Shown one piece after another: positions 1 through 6,800 of a DNA stretch of 22,670 nucleotides (position 1 is its first letter; every line of letters begins with the position of its first letter). This stretch comes from a virus. The notes beneath the pieces are model-generated. The model worked only from the letters and a program-made list of their open reading frames with translations. It did no database searches and had not been told where the DNA came from. The stretch is from the IMG/VR virus record IMGVR_UViG_3300027733_000215, positions 1 to 22,670 of that record. One strand, given 5' to 3'. The position numbers and the translations under genes were made by a program.

Positions 1-1
1 C

Positions 2-466
2 TATATCGGGGTTGACCTTGCAATCTCTACTAAGAGTGAAGCCGACTACACCGGGGTTGCTGTTGTATCCCGTGGTGACGATGGCACGATATACGTTAGA
101 GACATCAACCGTACCCGCGCTGACTTTGCTTCCGTGCTACGCTTCATTGAGGCTATGGCTGAGAAGTGGCAACCATCTATGATCGGCATCGAACAGGTGC
201 AGTATCAAGCCGCAGTTGTGCAGGAGCTTCTAAGGCGTACGAAGTTACCGATTAGGGGCATCCGGCCAGACCGTGACAAAGTGACCCGCTTTGCCCCTCT
301 AGAAGCCCGGTACGAGCAAAGCCAAGTAATGCACTGCCAAGGGCTCCCGGCATACTTTGAGGATGAGCTTTTGAGTTTTCCCGTTGGTAGGCACGATGAC
401 GTGGTTGATGCTATGGCGTACGCTTGGCAGGTATGCGGCCAGCGCAAGAGCTGGGGTGCCGTGTAG
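2..466 (+). CDS. terL: Terminase large subunit, C-terminal (nuclease) part, 5' partial
   Basis: The frame is open from base 2, so the gene begins upstream of the window and only its last ~154 codons are present. TerL is the ATP-driven motor that packages DNA through the portal; its C-terminal RNase H-fold nuclease cuts the concatemer. The nuclease signature is visible: an acidic strand YIGVDLA at the left edge followed by DYTGVAVV, a second acidic residue in IGIEQVQYQ, and a C-terminal HDDVVDAMAYAW carrying the last metal-binding aspartates. The ATPase half is not in the window. The gene stops at TAG 464-466, 20 nt before the portal ATG, the usual TerL-portal order. An ATG at 134 is internal and not the real start. 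The assignment rests on motif order and synteny and is strong. Confidence 0.93.
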   Translation, partial: YIGVDLAISTKSEADYTGVAVVSRGDDGTIYVRDINRTRADFASVLRFIEAMAEKWQPSMIGIEQVQYQAAVVQELLRRTKLPIRGIRPDRDKVTRFAPLEARYEQSQVMHCQGLPAYFEDELLSFPVGRHDDVVDAMAYAWQVCGQRKSWGAV

Positions 467-469
467 TCC

Positions 470-480
470 TGTGGGATACT
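470..480 (+). promoter_or_regulatory. Candidate extended -10 promoter P1 (TGTGGGATACT) before portal
   Basis: TGTGG+GATACT matches a TRTGn extended -10 element joined to a -10 box agreeing with TATAAT at 4 of 6 bases. The box ends 6 nt (GAAGCC) before the portal ATG at 487, so transcription would begin at or next to the start codon. No -35 box is recognisable. The same block recurs at 3297, 5693 and 19221. It overlaps no conserved coding sequence here. Promoter activity is inferred. Confidence 0.55.
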
Positions 481-486
481 GAAGCC

Positions 487-2217
487 ATGGGTATCTTTGA
501 CCGCTTCCTTGGGCGTAAAGCCGTAGCCAACCAAACCGAGGCGCTTCCGCTTCCGCTAGCGCAAAGCATGGATCGTATGCTAACCGGCTTTGGCAACGGG
601 CAGCTATACTCCCGGCTCCGCAGGGCACTCCCTGGAAGTCATAAGGACTGGAGCGCAGTAGCTGGTGACCTAGGCCTGAATGGCATCGTCGCAGTGGCGA
701 TTGATTGGTATGTCAGGAACTGGAGTCAAGGCGTAGCCAAGGTATACCGACCGGTTGACTCAAGCCAAGCAGACGCACTGCCAGACCATCCAATCCTTGC
801 GCTCATCGCTGAACCGATGCCAGGCCTACCTGCTAACCTTGTATGGGGTTGGTTCCTTCAGGACTACAAGTTATTCGGTAATGCCTACCTACGGAAGATT
901 CGATCAACAATCGATGGTCAAGTGATTGGGTTGCAGTTCCTGCCGTTTGACATGGTCAGACCTGTAGGTGATGGCACTAACCCGCTGACAATGTACAAGT
1001 ATCAGACCGACGGCAGAACATTCGGTGTCAAGCTCGAGGACATGATTCATCTGCGGTACGGGAGGGAGCCTCTAGATATCCGCCTTGGGCGCTCACCGCT
1101 ACAGGCTATGCTACGTGAGATAGGCACCGACAATGTAGCCAGTTCAGCTGCTTATGGCCTCTTGGCTAATGGTGCCATGCCGTCTATCATCATCGGGCCA
1201 GATGCCAAGGACACCAGCGTAGACATCAGCATCGATGATGCGCGGCAGATAAAGCGCCAGATGCGTGAAGACCTGACCGGCGATAATGCTGGCGGCGTGG
1301 TCGTTATGAACGGCCCATACAAGATGGATAGGGTATCCCTAACGCCTAACGACTTAGCACTGGATGCCATCAGGCGTGTACCGGAGGAGCGCATCTGCTC
1401 TGCTCTTGGACTCAACCCGATGGTGCTTGGCCTTGGCTCTGGCCTTGAGCGGTCTACCTACAGCAATTACGAGAGAGCCCAACAGGCGGCATGGGAAGAT
1501 GGAATGATTCCTCTTTTCCGCGCCATTGCTGATGTCATTACCATCCACCTGCTCCCGGACTTCAGCGAGACACAACCCGGCGACTTCTTAGAGTTCGATG
1601 TGTCGCAGGTGCGCTCATTGGCTGATGACCTAAGCGCGGCAGCTGAACGTGCCGAGCGTCTTTTTAAGGCTGGAATTATTGACCGTGCGGAAGCAAAGCG
1701 CATTGCAAGCATGGAGCCAACGCCAGAAGACGAAGGCATCCTACACCCAACGGCAATATCTACCCAGAACATTGGAACAATCACACCGGCTAAGTCAATC
1801 AGCCTAAAGTACATCCCAAATCAAGGGATGCAGGACGCGGCTAGACGCGCTCTGGCATGGCATGAAGACGGTGAACCCGGCGGTACGATCATAGGCTTGA
1901 CCCGTGCAAACCAGATTGTGAACGGTGAGAAACTATCCGAAGACACAATCCTGCGGATGTACTCATTCTTCGCTCGGCATGAAGTCGATAAGAAGGCCGA
2001 AGGCTTTAGCGCTGGTGAGCCTGGTTATCCTTCACCCGGCCGCGTTGCATGGGACTTATGGGGCGGTGATGCCGGTTTTGCTTGGTCAACATCGAAGCGT
2101 GACCAGATACAAGCAGACGGTAAGAGCCTTGATGGTGACCACGTATGCACTCCGGGGGTAGTGTATAAGAGCCACCCTTTTTACGGGTATTCGCTGGAGG
2201 AAATCTCAAGCGAGTAG
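487..2217 (+). CDS. Phage portal protein (HK97 family)
   Basis: A 576-residue portal, the dodecameric ring at the capsid vertex through which DNA passes and to which the tail attaches. The start at 487 gives MGIFDRFLGRKAV, a very typical portal N-terminus, and rejects the in-frame ATG at 424, which lies inside terL. Portal hallmarks follow: LVWGWFLQDYKLFGNAYL, the DMIHLRYG region, LGRSPLQAML, the VPEERICSALGLNP clip region and RSTYSNYERAQQAAWEDGMIP. The C-terminus (about residues 455-555) is an added domain with GGTIIGLTRANQIVNG, RMYSFFARHEVDKKAEGF and PSPGRVAWDLWGGDAG, a module I recall in other phage structural proteins. No Shine-Dalgarno sequence precedes the start; a -10-like box sits there instead. 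The 3' end carries a possible -1 frameshift site into the MuF gene. Confidence 0.93.
   Translation: MGIFDRFLGRKAVANQTEALPLPLAQSMDRMLTGFGNGQLYSRLRRALPGSHKDWSAVAGDLGLNGIVAVAIDWYVRNWSQGVAKVYRPVDSSQADALPDHPILALIAEPMPGLPANLVWGWFLQDYKLFGNAYLRKIRSTIDGQVIGLQFLPFDMVRPVGDGTNPLTMYKYQTDGRTFGVKLEDMIHLRYGREPLDIRLGRSPLQAMLREIGTDNVASSAAYGLLANGAMPSIIIGPDAKDTSVDISIDDARQIKRQMREDLTGDNAGGVVVMNGPYKMDRVSLTPNDLALDAIRRVPEERICSALGLNPMVLGLGSGLERSTYSNYERAQQAAWEDGMIPLFRAIADVITIHLLPDFSETQPGDFLEFDVSQVRSLADDLSAAAERAERLFKAGIIDRAEAKRIASMEPTPEDEGILHPTAISTQNIGTITPAKSISLKYIPNQGMQDAARRALAWHEDGEPGGTIIGLTRANQIVNGEKLSEDTILRMYSFFARHEVDKKAEGFSAGEPGYPSPGRVAWDLWGGDAGFAWSTSKRDQIQADGKSLDGDHVCTPGVVYKSHPFYGYSLEEISSE
2175..2213 (+). other. 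Candidate -1 ribosomal frameshift signal, portal to MuF
   Basis: Read in the portal frame, CAC CCT TTT contains the heptamer C_CCT_TTT (2175-2181). Both tRNAs could re-pair after a one-base backward slip (CCT to CCC, TTT to TTT). After a 9-nt spacer comes a hairpin: TCGCT (2191-2195) with AGCGA (2209-2213), a G/A mismatch, then GAG with CTC and a 5-nt loop. Shifted ribosomes enter the MuF frame at 2181, which then stays open to 3287 and would give a 933-residue portal-MuF fusion. This is inference, supported by the absence of any ATG, GTG or TTG in the MuF frame before 2301. Confidence 0.4.
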
Positions 2218-2300
2218 ACAGCGGGACAGCAAGAATCTACGCGGCTGGTCAGAAGTTCCGCAACGACCTGCTGGAGCGTGAAGGCGTAGCCATTTCGAAG

Positions 2301-3287
2301 ATGCAACGGGCATACCGTGCCGCCAGCAAGGCAAGCATACGGGAACTGCAAGCACTCGAAGACCGCATAGCAGAGCGCGAAGCGCAAGGGGAACCACGAA
2401 GCGCAACGATTGAATTTATGCGGCAACGCATCATCAGTAACATTGATGAGCTAGGACAAAACCTAAAGAAGTTTAGTATCGAGGGGGCAAAGATAACCGC
2501 TGATGGACAACTCGAATCAGCCATCCTTGCGAACGAGGCAACTCAACGCCTCGTTGAAACGGCAGCGGGAAAAAAGCCAGCCAACGTTAGCGTTGGTTTG
2601 GGATGGACAAACCTACCTGACGAGACCCTCCAAACGTTTGTCGGCATGGCTGGTGATGGCAGCCCTCTGGCGGAGTTATTTGACACAATCCCTCAATTTG
2701 TAACCGATGCTATGAAACTCAGCCTCGCACAAGGCATCAGCCTTGGCGAAAGCCCTCGAACCGTGGCACGTAGACTGCAACGGGTGGCCATGGTTGGTCA
2801 GTCAAGAGCTGAGACGATAGCCCGTACTGAGATGATACGTGCCAGCCGTGAAGCACAGCGGCAACTGTATGCCGAGAACCCATCGGTTACAGGCTTCAGG
2901 CGGCAAGCTACGCAAGATGCGCGGGTATGCCTTGCTTGCTTGGCTTTGTCCGGCACACTTCAAAAGACCGATGAAATCATGCCGAGTCATCCGAACTGCC
3001 GGTGCGTGATGATACCGGAAACGCTCTCCTGGGCTGAGATAACCGGCGATTCTTCTATCCCTGATACACGGCCACAGGTGGCAACCGGTGAAGAGATACT
3101 GAAGGGGCTTACACCGCTTGAAGCTCAGCAGATACTAGGCACTGCCCGCTACAACCTTTACACTGAAGGCCTGCCGCTCAGTGACATGGCAACCGTTGTT
3201 CCTAACGCCGACTGGGGGCCTACTACACGGGTATTGCCGCTTAGAGACCTAGAGGGATACCAACCGGATCTAACAACCTACCTATGA
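2301..3287 (+). CDS. MuF / SPP1 gp7-type minor head (head morphogenesis) protein; true N-terminus unresolved
   Basis: Minor head protein acting with the portal during head assembly and DNA entry. The family signature is clear: TIARTEMIRASREAQRQL, then DARVCLACLALSG and MPSHPNCRCV, a cysteine/histidine pattern typical of SPP1 gp7/MuF proteins. The N-terminal half is charged and helical (RELQALEDRIAEREAQ). The first ATG is 2301, but the frame is open back to a TAA at 2166 and reads convincing protein before the ATG (ARIYAAGQKFRNDLLEREG, the usual gp7 N-terminal helix). No ATG, GTG or TTG exists in that stretch; only CTG codons at 2268 and 2271 do. A strong GGAGGA at 2196 lies inside the portal 3' end without a start behind it. 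The gene may therefore be read by -1 frameshift from the portal, use a rare start, or have lost its start. It ends ATGA-overlapping an ATG at 3284. Confidence 0.88.
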   Translation: MQRAYRAASKASIRELQALEDRIAEREAQGEPRSATIEFMRQRIISNIDELGQNLKKFSIEGAKITADGQLESAILANEATQRLVETAAGKKPANVSVGLGWTNLPDETLQTFVGMAGDGSPLAELFDTIPQFVTDAMKLSLAQGISLGESPRTVARRLQRVAMVGQSRAETIARTEMIRASREAQRQLYAENPSVTGFRRQATQDARVCLACLALSGTLQKTDEIMPSHPNCRCVMIPETLSWAEITGDSSIPDTRPQVATGEEILKGLTPLEAQQILGTARYNLYTEGLPLSDMATVVPNADWGPTTRVLPLRDLEGYQPDLTTYL

Positions 3288-3296
3288 AAAATGCAC

Positions 3297-3307
3297 TGTG
3301 GGATAGT
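3297..3307 (+). promoter_or_regulatory. Candidate extended -10 promoter P2 (TGTGGGATAGT) before prohead protease
   Basis: This copy differs from P1 by one base in the -10 box (GATAGT) and is followed by the identical GAAGCC spacer and ATG (3314-3316). The identity with P1 runs through spacer and start codon: CTGTGGGATANTGAAGCCATGG. No -35 box or Shine-Dalgarno sequence is visible. Promoter function is inferred from repetition and spacing. Confidence 0.5.
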
Positions 3308-3313
3308 GAAGCC

Positions 3314-4327
3314 ATGGACTTGCTGACATCTACCGTGGACGGTATCAAGAGCGACAGGCTGGGCTACGTCAAGGGTTACCTTGTGCGCTTTGGCGATATC
3401 AAGACCGCCGACCTTGAAGGTGACTACTTCACCGCTTCAACCGACTACGGCTTTCCGGTTGCCAAGGGTCAGCGTGTACCGCTCAACGTCTACTATCACC
3501 ACGGTATGGATGCGGCTGTCGGGAAGAAGAGCATCGGTACAGGCTTCATCAAGATGGACGATACCGGGCTTTGGTACGAGGCACAGTTAGATCTAGCCGA
3601 TGAATACGGGAGCATGATCGCGAAGCTCTGCAAGCAAGGCAAGATGGGGTTTTCCTCCGGTGCAGCAGGTCATCTGGTAGAGCGCAAGAGCATGGGCAGT
3701 GCCGCTGAGATAACCCGCTGGCCTATCGCTGAGGCATCGATTACACCGACACCAGCCGAGTATCGTAACAGCGTAAAGACCCTAAAGGATATGTATGCAA
3801 TGGATTCTATGATGGATATGGACATGGAGCAGATGGACAGCGAAGAGTATGCCATCACTCCTGAGCAAGCAGAACCACAAATCGGTGAAGACCCAGCCGC
3901 GTACATTGACAAGGTCTATACAGGCACTGGCGCAAATATCATCCATGAAGGCTTTGAAGGTCTCTACGATAACCTCTGTGCTGGCATCATGGGGCTTTAT
4001 GAAGTCCAAGGCGATAAAACTCCCTACATTATTGCATTGGTCGATGGCTTTGCCGATCGTGCCAAGAAACTTGCAACCGCCATTGGGTCTGACCCGATGC
4101 TGGTAAAGTCCGCTCCGGATTCTCTCCGTGGCGTAGAACGTCGGCTGCGGGATGCAGTCGGACTCTCCCGGTCTGCCGCTAAGCGGCTGGCGCCTGAATG
4201 CTGGGAATCTCTGCGGGATGCAGACCAGCCAGAGACGCAACCGGCCATCGTTGCTCCGGAGGTGAAAGCCTCCACTGACGCTGAGCGAGCAGACTTTCTT
4301 GCCCGCTTGGAGATTATGTCACTATGA
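3314..4327 (+). CDS. Prohead maturation protease with C-terminal scaffold-like region
   Basis: A 337-residue HK97-type prohead serine protease that cleaves capsid delta domains during maturation. Residues 15-30 (LGYVKGYLVRFGD) begin the fold. The active-site pattern is present: YYHHG with His62/His63, and GFSSG with Ser114/Ser115, followed by the family line ITRWPIAEASITPTPAE (residues 133-149). The region after ~160 is not protease: an acidic Met-rich linker, a helical stretch, and SLRGVERRLRDAVGLSRSAAKRLA, a motif known at the C-terminus of phage protease/scaffold proteins, so scaffold and protease are probably fused. The start at 3314 follows the repeated promoter-like block; an ATG at 3284 overlapping the MuF stop would add ten residues that merely translate that block. 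It overlaps the capsid gene by 4 nt (ATGA). Confidence 0.9.
   Translation: MDLLTSTVDGIKSDRLGYVKGYLVRFGDIKTADLEGDYFTASTDYGFPVAKGQRVPLNVYYHHGMDAAVGKKSIGTGFIKMDDTGLWYEAQLDLADEYGSMIAKLCKQGKMGFSSGAAGHLVERKSMGSAAEITRWPIAEASITPTPAEYRNSVKTLKDMYAMDSMMDMDMEQMDSEEYAITPEQAEPQIGEDPAAYIDKVYTGTGANIIHEGFEGLYDNLCAGIMGLYEVQGDKTPYIIALVDGFADRAKKLATAIGSDPMLVKSAPDSLRGVERRLRDAVGLSRSAAKRLAPECWESLRDADQPETQPAIVAPEVKASTDAERADFLARLEIMSL
4312..4323 (+). promoter_or_regulatory. Possible -10 box (GATTAT) 6 nt before capsid ATG
   Basis: GATTAT at 4312-4317 matches TATAAT at 4 of 6 bases and lies 6 nt before the major capsid ATG, the same geometry as P1-P3. It lacks the TGTG extension. A GGAG at 4309-4312 could instead act as a Shine-Dalgarno sequence with a long 11-nt spacer, and translational coupling through ATGA is also possible. 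Weak. Confidence 0.2.
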
Positions 4328-5625
4328 CGATTGAACAACTCGAGTCGAAGAAACTCGGAAACATCGCAACGGCGAAAGAACTCGCCGCTTCCGGTGGTGA
4401 CCTCGCACAGGCTAAGTCCCTGATGTCGGAAGTCAAAGACATTGAAGCCCGCATTGAGATGATGAAGACACTCGGCGAGACTGCACCTGTAGCAACCCCG
4501 GCTGTTCAGCCATGGGCTAACGGTGGTGTAACAAAGTCGGTCTTCTCTGGTACTCGTGATGAGCAGTCCTACAAGGGTTACGTCATGGGACAGTTTGCAC
4601 TGGCTGTCGCTGGAAACAAGCGGTCTACCGAATGGCTCAAGGCTAACGGTCACTTCAAGGCACAGGTCGAAGGCACGACAACCGCCGGTGGATACCTTAC
4701 ACCAGATCTGCTTTCCGCTGACCTCGTATACCTCCGTGAGCAATACGGTGCAGCTCGCCAGAACTGCCGCATTGTTCCGATGACATCGGATGTTCAGTTG
4801 GTACCGAATTCCACTGCGAGCACCACGGTCTATTATCCTGGAGAAAATACTGCAATCACCGATTCCTCGATGACCTTTGCACAGATTAGCTTGACCGCTA
4901 AGAAGATGGCAATCTTGACCATCGTGTCGAAGGAACTTAACGAAGACTCGGTTGTTGACGTTGGAAACGCTCTGGCTCGTGACTTTGCCTACAACTTGGC
5001 GAAGGAAGAAGACCGTGTTGTTTTCAACTCGGCTTTGACTGGCTCGGATGCTTCCGGCTTGGTTGGTATGGGGCGAACGCTTACCGATCTTGCATCTGGC
5101 ACTTATGGTAACTACGGCAACATCGCAAGTGCAGTCGTAGGCCCAGCAAGTTCCGGATCTGCTTGGAGCAACTTCACGCTTGCAAACCTTCAGTCGATGA
5201 TCGGCAAGCTTCCAACATATGCCGACCAGCCGAAGTGGTTCATGCACAAGAACTTCTTCTACACGGGAATCGCCGACAAGTTGGCTGCACTCGGTGGAAA
5301 CAACATTGATGCAATCCAGAATGCATACGGAGTCAATCCACTTTTGTATGGCATCCCTGTTGTGTTTGTCCAGAACATGCCATCGGTTCCAGCGATTGAT
5401 ACTCCGGTTGCATTCTTGGCTGACCTGTCCAAGGGTGTTGCATTCGGTGACCGCCGAGGCATCACAATCGAGATGTCCGATCAACGGTATTTTGTTGAGG
5501 ACAGCTGGGCATTCAAGGCTACCGAGCGCTTCTCGGTCAACTGCTTTGATGCTGGTAACTACAACGCCACGGCTTCTTCTCGTGTCCCTGGTTCGTTCAT
5601 CGGCCTTATCGCAGCTCACACGTAA
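4324..5625 (+). CDS. Major capsid protein, HK97 fold
   Basis: A 433-residue capsid subunit forming the icosahedral shell. The first ~60 residues are charged and helical (LAQAKSLMSEVKDIEARIEMM) like the HK97 delta/scaffold domain removed by the prohead protease. Then come the HK97 gp5 landmarks: the E-loop region, TTTAGGYLTPDLLSADLVYLREQYGAAR, the PNSTASTTVYYPGENTAI strand region, LTAKKMAILTIVSKELNEDS and the long spine helix DVGNALARDFAYNLAKEEDRVVFN, followed by the A-domain up to ITIEMSDQRYFVEDSWAFKATERF. Length and position directly after the protease fit the family. Codon use is strongly biased, which leaves the antisense strand free of stops. It ends 29 nt before a strong terminator. Confidence 0.96.
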   Translation: MTIEQLESKKLGNIATAKELAASGGDLAQAKSLMSEVKDIEARIEMMKTLGETAPVATPAVQPWANGGVTKSVFSGTRDEQSYKGYVMGQFALAVAGNKRSTEWLKANGHFKAQVEGTTTAGGYLTPDLLSADLVYLREQYGAARQNCRIVPMTSDVQLVPNSTASTTVYYPGENTAITDSSMTFAQISLTAKKMAILTIVSKELNEDSVVDVGNALARDFAYNLAKEEDRVVFNSALTGSDASGLVGMGRTLTDLASGTYGNYGNIASAVVGPASSGSAWSNFTLANLQSMIGKLPTYADQPKWFMHKNFFYTGIADKLAALGGNNIDAIQNAYGVNPLLYGIPVVFVQNMPSVPAIDTPVAFLADLSKGVAFGDRRGITIEMSDQRYFVEDSWAFKATERFSVNCFDAGNYNATASSRVPGSFIGLIAAHT

Positions 5626-5654
5626 GGCAGTGCGGAGTGATACCGCAACCGACC

Positions 5655-5688
5655 AAAAGACCCTCGGCAGACGTGCCGGGGGTTTTTT
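5655..5688 (+). terminator. Rho-independent terminator after major capsid gene
   Basis: AAAAGACCCTCGGC (5655-5668) pairs with GCCGGGGGTTTTTT (5675-5688) as a 14-bp stem with two G-U pairs and the 6-nt loop AGACGT, ending in six T. It follows the capsid stop by 29 nt and is followed directly by promoter-like block P3. Confidence 0.85.
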
Positions 5689-5692
5689 CTTG

Positions 5693-5703
5693 TGTGGGAT
5701 ACT
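5693..5703 (+). promoter_or_regulatory. Candidate extended -10 promoter P3 (TGTGGGATACT) behind the capsid terminator
   Basis: An exact copy of the P1 element, starting 5 nt after the capsid terminator T-tract and 6 nt (GAAGAC) before the ATG at 5710. Lying between a terminator and the next gene, it is where a promoter is needed, which is the best contextual support for promoter function of this repeat. No -35 similarity to the other copies is visible; the expected region falls inside the terminator stem. Confidence 0.6.
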
Positions 5704-5709
5704 GAAGAC

Positions 5710-6210
5710 ATGAGCTTGAGCCGCGCCGATGCAATAGGAAGAGTAGCCCTGTACAGTCAAGCGGCGCAATATCCTGCCGTGTCTACTACCGACATTGGCA
5801 TCATCCTCGATGAGCATGAACGCTTTGAAACGTGGACAGCAAGCACCGTCTATGCCATTGGTGATCGGATAGTAGGCACCACTCCTAATGGCCGTGTCTA
5901 CGAATGCCGACAGGCTGGGACATCAGGCACCACTGAGCCAGAATGGCCGAACATCTGGGGATGGGCGTGGGAAGGTTTCCTCCTTACTGAAGGAACATCA
6001 AACCCGCAGTTAGCATGGGTTGATATGGGGCCAGCACACATCGAGCGTTACGATGTACGCACTGCTACCCGTGCTGTATGGCTCCTCAAGGCCGGACTGG
6101 TTGCTACAGAGATTGATGCCAAGGAAGGCACATCTGATGTCAAGCTCTCACAACTGCAAGCGCAGTTTCTGACGATGGCCGACCGCTTCCGCCCGGTGAG
6201 TATCTTTTAG
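5710..6210 (+). CDS. Head-tail connector (gp6-like) with inserted carbohydrate-binding-like domain
   Basis: A 166-residue protein in the position of the first head-tail connector after the capsid gene. The ends look like a small helical connector: SRADAIGRVALYSQAAQYPAVS at the N-terminus and RTATRAVWLLKAGLVATEID...LSQLQAQFLTMADRF at the C-terminus. Between them (about residues 39-105) sits an unrelated module starting ETWTASTVYAIGDRIVGTTP and including GRVYECRQAGTSGTTEPEWP, a pattern known from carbohydrate-binding/decoration domains of phage virion proteins. The insert may be displayed on the virion at the neck. The start at 5710 follows the P3 block; the GTG at 5692 would only add residues that translate it. 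It ends directly before the next ATG (TAG ATG), implying coupling. The connector assignment is moderate; the inserted domain is clearer. Confidence 0.7.
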   Translation: MSLSRADAIGRVALYSQAAQYPAVSTTDIGIILDEHERFETWTASTVYAIGDRIVGTTPNGRVYECRQAGTSGTTEPEWPNIWGWAWEGFLLTEGTSNPQLAWVDMGPAHIERYDVRTATRAVWLLKAGLVATEIDAKEGTSDVKLSQLQAQFLTMADRFRPVSIF

Positions 6211-6576
6211 ATGTCTCCGATTCTACGCGGCATACTAGGCCGTGGGCTTGTCCGCAGCCTAACCCAAGACCGAGTTATTGTCCTCCGTATGACGCTCACA
6301 GAGGACGGCAGAGGCGGTCAGACGCAGGACTGGCGGCAGGTTGATGAGTTCCTGGGCCGTATGGTCAACCTCGGTAATAACGAAGCGTTACTTGATGAGG
6401 GAATCAAGGTTGTATGCAATTGGTACTTAGTTGCTCCAGCCGACAGAGTCATTCAAGCCAATGACCGTATTAGGCTACACGATGAGCCTAATCATTTCTT
6501 TGATGTCATTGGCACAGACCAAGGACAGACTAACCTTTTGATTCAACACGTTAGCCTTAAGGAGCATTTCGCATGA
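6211..6576 (+). CDS. Head-tail joining protein (stopper-like)
   Basis: A 121-residue protein that fits the Phage_H_T_join/SPP1 gp16-type stopper family, which closes the connector and offers the tail-docking surface. It has the expected small beta-barrel signature: DRVIVLRMTLTEDGRGGQTQDW early, and ADRVIQANDRIRLHDEPNHFFDVIGT near the end, followed by LLIQHVSLKE. It starts immediately after the stop of the connector gene without a convincing Shine-Dalgarno sequence and overlaps the next gene by 4 nt, so translation is probably coupled. Size and genome position agree with the assignment. Confidence 0.75.
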   Translation: MSPILRGILGRGLVRSLTQDRVIVLRMTLTEDGRGGQTQDWRQVDEFLGRMVNLGNNEALLDEGIKVVCNWYLVAPADRVIQANDRIRLHDEPNHFFDVIGTDQGQTNLLIQHVSLKEHFA

Positions 6577-6800
6577 CGGCAGAGGCATGGGTTCCCATTG
6601 GCATACAGGCCTTTATAACCGTTACTAGTATTGGTGCCGCGTGGGTTGCTATACAGGTCAGGTTGACGCGCCTGGAGACTCAGGTGGCACACATTATCAA
6701 CACGCTCGATGGACAACAGCAGGAAGTGCGCCGCATCGAGCAACGGCTCGGTAAATTGGAAAACAAGGTTAGCGCGTTGGAGGCGATCATACAAAGATGA
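6573..6800 (+). CDS. Small membrane protein with N-terminal TM and coiled coil
   Basis: A 75-residue protein with one predicted membrane segment (about residues 8-28, IGIQAFITVTSIGAAWVAIQ) followed by a heptad-rich coiled coil (VRLTRLETQVAHIINTLDG and RRIEQRLGKLENKVSALE). It has a good AAGGAG Shine-Dalgarno sequence 8 nt upstream and overlaps the following holin-like gene by 4 nt (ATGA). Membrane-anchored coiled-coil proteins of this size accompany holins in many phages (XhlA-like hemolysin-type proteins have similar parts in reverse order), so a holin-accessory role is plausible. The exact family is not recognised. Confidence 0.6.
   Translation: MTAEAWVPIGIQAFITVTSIGAAWVAIQVRLTRLETQVAHIINTLDGQQQEVRRIEQRLGKLENKVSALEAIIQR

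Noticed and set aside
424-486. Longer portal start at ATG 424
   Set aside because: It lies within terL in another frame. Residues before 487 are unlike portals, while MGIFDRFLGRK at 487 is a typical portal beginning.
4024-5817. A 597-codon open frame on the minus strand across the capsid gene
   Set aside because: It is antisense to the clearly HK97-type capsid gene and parts of its neighbours. It also runs through the terminator hairpin and reads like random Cys/Arg/Ser-rich sequence. The capsid gene's biased codon use explains the absence of stops.
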